Both the position numbers and the translations under genes were made by a program. Of a stretch of 64,000 bases of DNA, positions 7,634-16,339 are shown piece by piece. Numbering within the stretch: position 1 is the first letter of the stretch; every line of letters begins with the position of its first letter. The notes beneath the pieces are model-generated. The model searched no databases, was not told where the DNA came from, and saw nothing but the letters and a program-made list of their open reading frames with translations. The stretch lies in the NCBI RefSeq assembly GCF_900114085.1, contig NZ_FORU01000009.1, forward strand, positions 1 to 64,000, written 5' to 3'. Source of the DNA: Myroides guanonis (lineage in GTDB: Bacteria > Bacteroidota > Bacteroidia > Flavobacteriales > Flavobacteriaceae).

Positions 7634-10564
7634 ATGAGGTATTTGGGTTTGAAAAAGAATATCAAAATTCGAAGTCAACACATCAAAACTATTGGAGCAT
7701 TTATGGGGTTATTAGCTCTTTGTTTCAATACGAGTTCAGGTTATGGACAAAAAAAATCATTAGATCACAGTGTATATGATTCTTGGCAATCGATTGGTGA
7801 TAAAAAACTTTCGAATAATGGTTCTTTTTTATTGTATTCAGTAAATGTTCAAGAAGGGGATAAAACTTTGTTTATTGAAAGCATTAATAAAGGTTTCAAA
7901 GAACAAATAAATAGAGGCGAGCAAGCTGTTTTTACTTCAGATTCTAAGTTTTTGGTGTTTTCTATAAAGCCATTTTATAAAGATCAGAAGGCTGTGAAGG
8001 CTAAGAAAATGAAAGATAGCGAGTTGGTAAAAGATACATTGGGAATTTTGAATCTTGATTCAAAATCGATGGTAAAGATTCCAATGGTTAAAAGTTTTAA
8101 AATACCTGCTAAAGGTGGGGCTTTAATAGCTTATGTATTAGAAAAACAGAAGGATAGTCTGGTTAAAAGCGGTGGAGACAAAAAGGAAAAGAAAGATAAA
8201 AAGGAAGCCTCTACTTTAGTATATACAAATCTTGTAAAAGATTTTACGACTTCATTTGAGGATGTTGTGGATTTTTACTTTGATGAATTGGGAACCAGAT
8301 TGGTTTTCACTACTAAAACTACTATTAATGTTGATTCTGACAAGGTAGAGGACACTTCTATTGAAGGAAATGAGAAGTTGGATGCTGTTGACAAAGAAGA
8401 TAAAAAGGATGCTGAAAAAGCAAAAGAGAATACAGTATATCGCGTTTATAGTTATAGTACTCAGTCAAATAAACTTAGTTTGATTGCGGAGGATAGCATG
8501 CTATATACTCAATTTAATTTTGATAAAAAGGGTAAGCAATGGACATTCATAGCTACTAAAGATGACGAAAAAGCACTGGTTAAATCTTATACACTTTATT
8601 ATGTTTTAGGGGATAAGATTGTAAAAGAGCTTAATCAATTCGAAAAAGGAATGCCAAATGATTGGGTGGTTTCTGAAAATTACACTCCTGTTTTTAGTGA
8701 AAATGGTGAAAAACTATTTTTTGGAATTGCTCCTATGCCTATAGCTAAAGATACTACTCTTATTACTTTGGATCATGCGGTATTAGATATCTGGCATTAT
8801 AATGAGGATTACCTACAACCGCAGCAATTAGCGAATTTGGAAAAAGATTTAAAGAAAAGTTTTTTGGCTGTTTATGGTATTAAAAACAAACAATTCGTTA
8901 CTCTTGCTACAGACACTGTAAACAACAGTACATTGATGAATAAAGGAAATTCTGACTATGTGTTGAATAGGTCTGATTTTAGAAAACGCGTAGAAAGACA
9001 ATGGGATATTACAGGTAAACAGGATTATTTTTTAACAAATACTCAAACTGGAAAAGCAAAAACCGTTGTGGATAATTTAAGAGGCACGGCTTATGCTTCT
9101 CCTTTTGGAAATTACATTGTTTATATTAACCTTGAAACAGGTATTTGGTATAGTTATGATGTTAAAACGGAGAAAACAAAACCTTTAAATACTGGTTTAA
9201 ATGTTTCTTTTCTTGATGAAGAGTTTGATATGCCTGATGTTGCTTATTCTTATGGAATTAATGGATGGACAGATAATGATGCTACGGTTTTAATTAGAGA
9301 CCGATATGATATTTGGGAATTTGATTTAAAAGGTGATAAACCTGCAAGAATGATTACGAATGGTTTTGGTAGAAAAGAGAAAATTCAGTTGGAATTATTA
9401 CAGTTAGATGATGAAAAACCTTTTTACACAAGAAAAGAATTATTGTTAGCTGTTGGGTTTAATACCCTTACAAAAGATTCTGGGTTGTATAGTTTAAAAC
9501 TTCAAGGTACATCGGAACCAAAAATGTTGAGAAGCGATGCTTTTTTGGGCTATAATTCTTTGATAAAGGCTAAAGATGCGGAGGTATATGCTTATGTGAA
9601 ATCTTCTTTTGTGGATAGTCCTAATATATATACTACTGATTTAAAAACAGAGGTTCAACGCAGTGCTACGAACCAACAACAGATTGAATACAATTGGGGA
9701 ACTTCGGAATTAGTTCATTGGACTACTCCTAAAGGTTTTAATGCTACGGGTGTTTTGTTCAAACCAGAAAATTTTGATGCTACTAAAGAGTATCCGATGA
9801 TTGTTTATTTTTATGAAAAGCTGTCAGATAATTTGAATCGTTACGAAGCACCTGCACCAACACCTTCTAGACTTAATATTAGTTATTTTATCAGTAATGG
9901 GTATTTGGTTTTTACTCCTGATATTTCTTATATAGATGGATATCCAGGTAAATCAGCAGAGGAATATATTAATTCTGGAGTTGATTATTTAAAGGATTTT
10001 GCATGGGTAGATTCGAATCATATTGGGATTCAAGGTCAAAGCTGGGGAGGATATCAAGTGGCTCATCTTATTACAGTAACGGATCGTTATGCAGCTGCAT
10101 GGTCTGGAGCTCCTGTGGTTAATATGACTTCTGCTTATGGCGGTATTCGCTGGCAAACGGGTATGAGTAGACAGTTTCAATATGAAAAGACTCAAAGTAG
10201 GATAGGTGAGATTCTTTGGGATAATATTGATTTATATTTAGAAAACTCTCCATTATTTGCGATGAATAAAGTGACTACTCCTGTTGTTATTATGCACAAT
10301 GATAATGACGGTGCTGTTCCATGGTATCAAGGTATTGAAATGTTTATGGCCTTGAGAAGGTTGCAGAAGCCTGTATGGATGTTGAATTACAATGGAGATG
10401 AACACAATTTAATGAAGAGAGAGAATAGAAAGGATATTCAAATTAGACAGCAACAGTTTTTTGATCATTATTTAAAAGGAGCAGCTGCTCCAGTTTGGAT
10501 GGTTAAAGGTGTTCCTGCTACTATGAAGGGGAAAACGTGGGGATTTGAATTGGTGAATGAATAA
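7634..10564 (+). CDS. Secreted S9 family peptidase (prolyl oligopeptidase type)
   Basis: A 976-residue serine peptidase of clan SC, family S9, which cleaves peptides, often after proline or with dipeptide release. An N-terminal hydrophobic segment (about 18-37) reads as a signal peptide. A long propeller-like region with repeated short WD-like strands follows. The C-terminal alpha/beta-hydrolase domain starts near 720. The triad is visible as S803 in GQSWGG, D892 in HNDNDGAVPW and H924 in GDEHN. A Lys/Glu-rich insert (about 183-195 and 245-265) is charged and probably surface-exposed. The gene stands alone, with its own terminator downstream. Nutritional peptide breakdown in the periplasm is the likely role. 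Confidence 0.9.
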   Translation: MRYLGLKKNIKIRSQHIKTIGAFMGLLALCFNTSSGYGQKKSLDHSVYDSWQSIGDKKLSNNGSFLLYSVNVQEGDKTLFIESINKGFKEQINRGEQAVFTSDSKFLVFSIKPFYKDQKAVKAKKMKDSELVKDTLGILNLDSKSMVKIPMVKSFKIPAKGGALIAYVLEKQKDSLVKSGGDKKEKKDKKEASTLVYTNLVKDFTTSFEDVVDFYFDELGTRLVFTTKTTINVDSDKVEDTSIEGNEKLDAVDKEDKKDAEKAKENTVYRVYSYSTQSNKLSLIAEDSMLYTQFNFDKKGKQWTFIATKDDEKALVKSYTLYYVLGDKIVKELNQFEKGMPNDWVVSENYTPVFSENGEKLFFGIAPMPIAKDTTLITLDHAVLDIWHYNEDYLQPQQLANLEKDLKKSFLAVYGIKNKQFVTLATDTVNNSTLMNKGNSDYVLNRSDFRKRVERQWDITGKQDYFLTNTQTGKAKTVVDNLRGTAYASPFGNYIVYINLETGIWYSYDVKTEKTKPLNTGLNVSFLDEEFDMPDVAYSYGINGWTDNDATVLIRDRYDIWEFDLKGDKPARMITNGFGRKEKIQLELLQLDDEKPFYTRKELLLAVGFNTLTKDSGLYSLKLQGTSEPKMLRSDAFLGYNSLIKAKDAEVYAYVKSSFVDSPNIYTTDLKTEVQRSATNQQQIEYNWGTSELVHWTTPKGFNATGVLFKPENFDATKEYPMIVYFYEKLSDNLNRYEAPAPTPSRLNISYFISNGYLVFTPDISYIDGYPGKSAEEYINSGVDYLKDFAWVDSNHIGIQGQSWGGYQVAHLITVTDRYAAAWSGAPVVNMTSAYGGIRWQTGMSRQFQYEKTQSRIGEILWDNIDLYLENSPLFAMNKVTTPVVIMHNDNDGAVPWYQGIEMFMALRRLQKPVWMLNYNGDEHNLMKRENRKDIQIRQQQFFDHYLKGAAAPVWMVKGVPATMKGKTWGFELVNE

Positions 10565-10626
10565 TAAGTGAAAGGAATCGGTTGACGGGAAATCGGAGAC
10601 TGATTTGAAACTTTAATTTTATAGAA

Positions 10627-10664
10627 AGACCTCAAAGCTTTATTGTTTTGGGGTCTTTTTTTTG
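10627..10664. terminator. Intrinsic terminator after the S9 peptidase gene
   Basis: AGACCTCAAA pairs with TTTGGGGTCT, with one G-T pair, followed by a run of T on the plus strand. Confidence 0.75.
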
Positions 10665-10720
10665 TTTATACTATTTTGGAATTATGAAGGAACAAATTTT
10701 TTGTTGGTATGTACTACGAC

Positions 10721-11851
10721 TTAGATTAAGTATAACAAATAACCCAAAATAGCTCCTCCGAGCACAATAAATGCACTATTTATCTTTTTAAATTTCAACA
10801 CTAAAGCTATACTGATTAATGCTATTAAAAGCGCTCTCCAATCGGTTGCGGTTTCCATACCCATAGTTAAACATACAGAGATAATTAAGGCTACAGATGC
10901 AACATTAACGGCATCTAGGAAAACGGATAATCCTTTTGATTGCCTCATCTTTTTCATCAATGGATTTAATAGGCCTACTAAAATGAAGGAGGGTAAAAAA
11001 ATAGCAATAGTAGATACTAATGCACCACCAATTCCATTAATTTGATAACCTATAAATGTAACAGATGTGAAAACAGGGCCAGGAGTAAATTGTCCTACAG
11101 CTATTGCATCCATCAATTGTTGTCTTGTTAGTAAACCAGTTGTCACAAGTTCTGTATCCAAGAAGGCAAATAGTACATAACCACTTCCATAAAGTATAGA
11201 ACCGATTTTTAAAAATATCCAAAATAGTCTTGTATTAGTTTCAGATAGTAAGGAGAACTGAATTGTGTATGAAATCGGAAATAGAAAGAAACTGTTAATC
11301 GATTTTGACTTATTGTTTTGGATATAGTAAATGCTCATTATAAGTAAACCAGAACCAAACATCAAGTAAATTTCGCTGAACCCAAATAAAGATAGTACTA
11401 GAACTGCAATACCCATAAATGCTAGTTTTATTGATTTAATAGATTTCTTTGCTAGTGGTAAAATAGCACCAATAATAATAGCGATAATAGCTGGTTTTAT
11501 GCCATAAATGAAAGATTGTAATTGAGGTAAGTGACCATATTTTTGATATAGCCAAGCAAAAAATCCGGTAATAAAAACTGCTGGTAAAATAAAGCACAAT
11601 CCTGCAACTATTAATCCTTTCCAGCCTCCTTTATCATATCCTATGTGTATCGCCATTTCTGTACTATTAGGTCCAGGAATTAGATTTGTTGCTCCCAATA
11701 AATCTAGAAAATGTTGATCGCTCATCCATTTTCTTTTGACTACTACTTCTTGTTGCATCATAGCTATATGAGCGGCTGGTCCTCCAAAACCAATAAAGCC
11801 AAGTTTAAGAAAGAGTTTTGCTATTTCCTTTATTGGAATGTTTTGCTTCAT
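10721..11851 (-). CDS. chrA: Long-chain ChrA-family transporter
   Basis: A 376-residue inner-membrane protein of the CHR (chromate ion transporter) family; characterised members export chromate. Both halves carry the family signature. Half one has GFIGFGGPAAH near 17-27 and NLIPGPNSTE near 56-65. Half two repeats it with GSGYVLFAF and QFTPGPVFT. About ten hydrophobic segments are visible. This is the two-domain long form. It lies 142 bases beyond the end of a pair of half-size homologues on the same strand, with no clear terminator between them. Many CHR proteins in organisms not exposed to chromate have unknown substrates, so the chromate role is a family inference. Confidence 0.85.
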   Translation of the reverse strand: MKQNIPIKEIAKLFLKLGFIGFGGPAAHIAMMQQEVVVKRKWMSDQHFLDLLGATNLIPGPNSTEMAIHIGYDKGGWKGLIVAGLCFILPAVFITGFFAWLYQKYGHLPQLQSFIYGIKPAIIAIIIGAILPLAKKSIKSIKLAFMGIAVLVLSLFGFSEIYLMFGSGLLIMSIYYIQNNKSKSINSFFLFPISYTIQFSLLSETNTRLFWIFLKIGSILYGSGYVLFAFLDTELVTTGLLTRQQLMDAIAVGQFTPGPVFTSVTFIGYQINGIGGALVSTIAIFLPSFILVGLLNPLMKKMRQSKGLSVFLDAVNVASVALIISVCLTMGMETATDWRALLIALISIALVLKFKKINSAFIVLGGAILGYLLYLI

Positions 11852-11993
11852 TTTAAATAACTATTAAAGATAGACTAAACTTATATTGTAACGAGGTAAC
11901 AAATGGAATGGATTACTAAAGAATTGCAATATTACAATACTACGATTAGAAAAAGTGCTATTTGATGTTAAGCAAATGTTTCCTTTCGTACTT

Positions 11994-12542
11994 CTAATAG
12001 ACCAATAGACCTACTATTGCTGCAACAGCGAGTATTAATATTGGATGTAACTTAAATTTGACTGAACAAATAAATGCAATAATGAATAAAATGGGACTCA
12101 GTAAATCAATAAAGTTTTGGTTGTTTGTGAGAGATAAAGCTGCATATGCAATCAATGCTATACTCAGAGGTCTAATTCCAATCATTGCATATGCGAAATA
12201 CTTATTTGAACGGAATTTTAGAAAGAAATATGAAATAACAGAAATCATGATGAAAGAGGGGAGGCATAGAGCAATTGTTGCAACAAGTGCTCCGAGAACA
12301 GAAATAGTTGGAGAATATCCAGCATATTTTAAAGCGCTATAACCAGCGTAGGTCGAAGTATTAATTCCAATGGGACCAGGAGTCATTTGAGAGATTGCCA
12401 CTAGATCTGTAAATTCTTCTTTACTCATCCAGTGATTGTTTTCTACAACTTCTTCTTGTATTAGAGATAACATGGCATAACCTCCTCCAAAGCCAAATAT
12501 TCCAATCTTAGTGAAAACCCAAAATAGTTTAAAAAATATCAT
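11994..12542 (-). CDS. Short-chain ChrA-family transporter, subunit 2
   Basis: A 182-residue half-size CHR protein with one family domain. GIFGFGGGYAML (about 13-24) and QMTPGPIGI (about 52-60) are the family signatures, and about six hydrophobic segments are present. It follows the other half-size gene after two bases, so the two are probably translated together and pair into a functional heterodimer, as known for short-chain CHR proteins. The substrate is not evident. Confidence 0.85.
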   Translation of the reverse strand: MIFFKLFWVFTKIGIFGFGGGYAMLSLIQEEVVENNHWMSKEEFTDLVAISQMTPGPIGINTSTYAGYSALKYAGYSPTISVLGALVATIALCLPSFIMISVISYFFLKFRSNKYFAYAMIGIRPLSIALIAYAALSLTNNQNFIDLLSPILFIIAFICSVKFKLHPILILAVAAIVGLLVY

Positions 12543-12544
12543 TC

Positions 12545-13090
12545 TTACTTATTAAAATAGTTTGTCTTCTGTTTTATTTCATTATAAGCAACACCACCAA
12601 TACAACCAGCCACTACAATCCAAATAGGAGATACGTTTAAACCCCACATTAGAAATAATGCCAACATTGGTATGATTAGACTTTTTAAAGTCATTTTGTT
12701 CGCTTTAATGGCATTATAGCAAGGGGCAGCTATCAAGGCAACAACGACAGGTCTAAGTGCTTTAAAAGCTTTAGAAACATATAGGTTCTCTTGGAATTTA
12801 CTAAAGAATGCGGCAATTATAAGAATTATAAAAAATGGTGCTATAATTGTTCCTAAAGCGGCTATAATTCCCCCTTTTATTCCTGCTATTTTAAAACCAA
12901 CAAGGGCTGCAATATTAGTTGCAAATACTCCGGGTAATGACTCAGTTATAGCTAATAGTTCATAGAATTCATCTTGTGATAGCCAATCTCTAGAGACAAT
13001 CTCTTTTTCGATTAGAGGTATAACAGCATAACCACCACCAATAGTAAAAAGGCCTATTTTAGTAAAGAGGTAAAAGAGTTTAAATAGCAT
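12545..13090 (-). CDS. Short-chain ChrA-family transporter, subunit 1
   Basis: A 181-residue half-size CHR protein with GLFTIGGGYAVIPLIE near 13-28 and ESLPGVFATN near 51-60. Here the usual TPGP motif has become LPGV. About six membrane segments are visible. It is the first gene of the pair and likely supplies the opposite membrane orientation to its partner. The presence of both half-size proteins and a full-length homologue within 2.4 kb is unusual; see findings. Confidence 0.85.
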   Translation of the reverse strand: MLFKLFYLFTKIGLFTIGGGYAVIPLIEKEIVSRDWLSQDEFYELLAITESLPGVFATNIAALVGFKIAGIKGGIIAALGTIIAPFFIILIIAAFFSKFQENLYVSKAFKALRPVVVALIAAPCYNAIKANKMTLKSLIIPMLALFLMWGLNVSPIWIVVAGCIGGVAYNEIKQKTNYFNK

Positions 13091-13392
13091 GGGGTAAATT
13101 GATTTTTATGTAGAATATGTCTTTAAAATGACACGTAGTATTCAGTACTTTCAATATCGTAAAAATACCATAAAACAGTTTAAATTTCAAATTATTAACC
13201 TTTGAATGTTGTTTTAATTTACTCATTTTCAGATGTAGAGTGTTATATATGAAATCTTTTATACACGATAGTTTATCTTTAGTTTAAAATTAAATTGTTG
13301 CTGCTTCTGATTTAGTCGTGTCATTATTAATATAAAAAAAGGTCGATTTCAATAGATGAAATCGACCTTTTTTATGTTTGTTTTAGAATGTA
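13091..13392. other. 302-base intergenic region between pheT and the chr genes
   Basis: It contains the pheT terminator at its right end (13333-13373). The rest, on the upstream side of the half-size chr gene, is AT-rich. I see no convincing TAnnTTTG element, ORF or RNA gene there. Confidence 0.5.
13333..13373. terminator. Terminator of pheT
   Basis: GGTCGATTTCA (13341-13351) pairs exactly with TGAAATCGACC (13357-13367) around a five-base loop. An A run on one side and a T run on the other allow termination on the minus strand after pheT. Confidence 0.85.
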
Positions 13393-15825
13393 CTATCGCA
13401 ATTGTGCCGCTAGCTCAGTTTCTAATTGGTGTTTTATTTTAGACATTACTTTGTCTACTTGCGCATCTGTCAATGTTTTGTTAGCATCTTGCATATAAAC
13501 TGATATCGCGTAAGATTTTTTGCCTTCTGCTACTTTGTCTCCTTGGTAAACATCAAATAGACTTACATCATTTATAAGGGCTTTATCTACTTGTTTTGCC
13601 AAGTTGTAAATTTGCTCAAATGTTATATGCTCATCTACTAAAAGTGCATAATCTCTTTTTACTGTTGGAAATTTATTGATTTCAGCTACTTTAATTTTCG
13701 TTGAAAGTACTTTTAATACTTGCTCCCAAATAAAATTCGCATAGCACACTTCTTGTTTAATATCAAAATGCTTTAAAATAGCTTTTTTAAGGATACCGAA
13801 TTCAACTATCATTTCATTACCTATATAATATGCAATACCTTCTGAAAAGACATCGTTGTGAATAGGTTGCGTAGTGAATTTACTGATTCCTAATCTGCTT
13901 AGTATAGCATTGATATACCCTTTAAACTCAAAGAAATCTGTTGGCGTCTGATTTGTATTCCATGAAGCTTTTACATTATTCCCAGTTGAAAATAGTGCTA
14001 AGTGTTTTACTTCTTCGTAGTTAGAAAACATATTGTTATATGATTTTCCAAATTCAAAGAATTTCAAATCACTATGTCTTCTATTGATATTATATGACAT
14101 CGCTTCTAAACCTCCAAATAACAATGTTTGTCTCATTATTGACAAATCTGCACTTAGTGCGTTTAGTACATTTACTTGAGTGGTATCTTTTAACTGTTCC
14201 GATAATTTAGAATATTCTGGAGTAGTTAAAGAATTTGACATGATTTCATAGAAACCTTGAGCAACTAATTGATTAGCTACTATGTTTTGAACTTTGTGGT
14301 CGTCTAATCTAGAGCTATTGGAAATAGTAGCGTTTAATTTTGAAGACATCTTGATGTTGTTGTAACCGTAAACTCTAAGAATTTCTTCAATAACATCAAT
14401 TTCTCTTGTTACGTCCCAACGATAAGCTGGAATAGTTATTCCAAGCCCCATGTCTGAAATATTAGTCACTTTGATGTCTAAGGTTACCAATATTTTCTTA
14501 ATGGTTTCTTTAGAAATTTCTTCTCCTAAAATTCGGTTGATATGGTTGAAATTTAAGAAAACAGAATGATCTTCAATTCTCTTTGGATAAAGATCTACTA
14601 TGTCAGAAGTTATTTCTCCTCCAGCTACATCCTGTATTAATAATGCCGCATGCTTTAATGCATATTCTGTAATACTTGGGTCAATTCCTCTTTCGAAACG
14701 GAAAGATGAATCTGTATTTAAACCGTGACGTTTCGCAGTTTTACGAATACTTACTGCATCAAAGAAAGCACTTTCTAAAAATATTGCTGTAGTGTTCTCA
14801 GAAACAGCAGAGTCTAGTCCCCCGAAAACTCCCGCTATACACATAGGACTGTTTTCGTTGCAAATCATTAAATCGTCTTGGTGTAATTTTCTTTCAACAC
14901 CGTCTAGAGTAGTGAAAGCAGTTCCAGCTTCTAATGTTTTAACTCTTATTTTACCTCCTTTTATTTTTGAAATGTCAAAAGCGTGTAGAGGCTGACCTAA
15001 ATCATGAAGAACGTAATTGGTTACGTCGACTACATTGTTTTTAGGAGTGATTCCTATCGCTTTCAAACGGTTCTGTAGCCATTCTGGAGAAGGTTTAACT
15101 TCTATTCCAGATATGGTTACACCACAATAACGAGGAGCTTTTTTGAAATCTTCAACAACCACATCCATTTTAAGTGTGCGTTTTTCAACTTTAAACTTAC
15201 TTACAGATGGTGTGATAATTTCATTAGTCGCACTGTTAGGTACGTTTTGGATTAGCCCTGCTCTTAAATCACGTGCTACTCCCCAGTGACTCATTGCGTC
15301 TGAACGGTTAGGAGTTAATCCGATTTCGAATACAGAATCTGTTACTATATTAAATAGGGTAGCGGCTGGTGTTCCTGCTTCCCATTTGTCTTCTAATACT
15401 AAAATACCATTTCCATTGGTTCCAATTCCAAGTTCTACTTCGGAACAAATCATTCCAAAACTTTCTTCACCTCTTATTTTCCCCTTTTTTATTTGAAATG
15501 CATTTCCTTCGGCATCGTAAAGTTCTGTTCCAATAGTAGCAACGGGTACTTTTTGACCTGCAGCAACATTGGGAGCTCCACAAACAACCTGAACAATTTC
15601 TCCATTGCCTAAATCAACTTTTGTAACGTTTAATTTGTCTGCATTCGGATGTTTTTCACATGACAATACATGTCCAACTACAACTCCTTTTAAACCGCCT
15701 TTTAAACTTTCGTAGGTTTCTAAACCTTCTACTTCTAGTCCTAGGTCTGTTAATAATACAGATGTTTCTTCTGGAGTTATATCTATTTTAATGAATTGCT
15801 TTAACCAATTGTATGAAATATGCAT
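13393..15825 (-). CDS. pheT: Phenylalanine-tRNA ligase beta subunit
   Basis: The beta chain of the alpha2-beta2 enzyme that charges tRNA-Phe. At 810 residues it has the full bacterial length. It begins with the MHISYNWLKQF region, then an EMAP/OB-type tRNA-binding domain (about 40-150), B3/B4 editing domains (about 210-400, including DVTNYV and FEFGK-like surroundings), the B5 domain (about 405-480), a catalytic-like core, and the C-terminal anticodon-binding ferredoxin-like domain (about 715-810, FPTVKRDYALLVDEHI). It stands apart from pheS, which is not in the window. A TATATTTG element lies 22 bases before the ATG. Confidence 0.96.
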   Translation of the reverse strand: MHISYNWLKQFIKIDITPEETSVLLTDLGLEVEGLETYESLKGGLKGVVVGHVLSCEKHPNADKLNVTKVDLGNGEIVQVVCGAPNVAAGQKVPVATIGTELYDAEGNAFQIKKGKIRGEESFGMICSEVELGIGTNGNGILVLEDKWEAGTPAATLFNIVTDSVFEIGLTPNRSDAMSHWGVARDLRAGLIQNVPNSATNEIITPSVSKFKVEKRTLKMDVVVEDFKKAPRYCGVTISGIEVKPSPEWLQNRLKAIGITPKNNVVDVTNYVLHDLGQPLHAFDISKIKGGKIRVKTLEAGTAFTTLDGVERKLHQDDLMICNENSPMCIAGVFGGLDSAVSENTTAIFLESAFFDAVSIRKTAKRHGLNTDSSFRFERGIDPSITEYALKHAALLIQDVAGGEITSDIVDLYPKRIEDHSVFLNFNHINRILGEEISKETIKKILVTLDIKVTNISDMGLGITIPAYRWDVTREIDVIEEILRVYGYNNIKMSSKLNATISNSSRLDDHKVQNIVANQLVAQGFYEIMSNSLTTPEYSKLSEQLKDTTQVNVLNALSADLSIMRQTLLFGGLEAMSYNINRRHSDLKFFEFGKSYNNMFSNYEEVKHLALFSTGNNVKASWNTNQTPTDFFEFKGYINAILSRLGISKFTTQPIHNDVFSEGIAYYIGNEMIVEFGILKKAILKHFDIKQEVCYANFIWEQVLKVLSTKIKVAEINKFPTVKRDYALLVDEHITFEQIYNLAKQVDKALINDVSLFDVYQGDKVAEGKKSYAISVYMQDANKTLTDAQVDKVMSKIKHQLETELAAQLR

Positions 15826-15847
15826 TAGAATAATTTTTATGAGTAGG

Positions 15848-15855
15848 CAAATATA
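15848..15855 (-). promoter_or_regulatory. -7 promoter element of pheT
   Basis: TATATTTG on the minus strand, ending 22 bases before the pheT ATG at 15825. Confidence 0.55.
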
Positions 15856-15920
15856 AGCATTGCCAATTTTTAAGTGAAATTATTTACCTTTTTTTAATAT
15901 GTAATTAAGGGAATTAGGAC

Positions 15921-16334
15921 TTATAGGAACTTTTCCCTTAATTCTGGTGTTGGAACCATACAGCTTTCTTTCTTACCATACCATTTATAACGATTTTTTG
16001 CTACATAGTTATAGATTGAATCTGTTAGGTTTTTAGGAAAGATTGAGAGTGGTTGTAATAAACCATACAGTCCTCCTAAATAAGTTGCGATTTTAATAGC
16101 TGCTTCTGACTTTATATAGTAGGCTTCTCCCGGCACATAAAGAACCATGCTGTCTGTTTTTTCACGATCAACACCTATATGATCTAAAATAGCTTTTCCT
16201 ATGTTTGAATCTAAAGAAGCAAATCTAAATTGATCTTTGGTATCAGCTTTAATAACTTTTTGTATGGTTGTATCACACAGATTACAAACTCCATCAAATA
16301 GTATTATCTTTTTATTCCTAGGCCATGTCTCCAT
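15921..16334 (-). CDS. DCC-family (DUF393) thiol-disulfide oxidoreductase-like protein
   Basis: A 137-residue protein of the DUF393 group, a predicted thioredoxin-like family named for the D-x-x-C-x-x-C motif. The motif is visible as D14-G-V-C17-N-L-C20. The rest is a small alpha/beta fold ending in a basic helix. No signal peptide is seen, so it should act in the cytoplasm or on the membrane surface. It starts five bases after the mutS2 stop and is probably co-transcribed with it. The substrate is unknown for the family. Confidence 0.85.
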   Translation of the reverse strand: METWPRNKKIILFDGVCNLCDTTIQKVIKADTKDQFRFASLDSNIGKAILDHIGVDREKTDSMVLYVPGEAYYIKSEAAIKIATYLGGLYGLLQPLSIFPKNLTDSIYNYVAKNRYKWYGKKESCMVPTPELREKFL

Positions 16335-16339
16335 ACTTA

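Noticed and set aside
10721-13090. Mobile metal-resistance island containing the chr genes
   Set aside because: No integrase, transposase, repeats or shift in composition at the flanks, and pheT follows normally.
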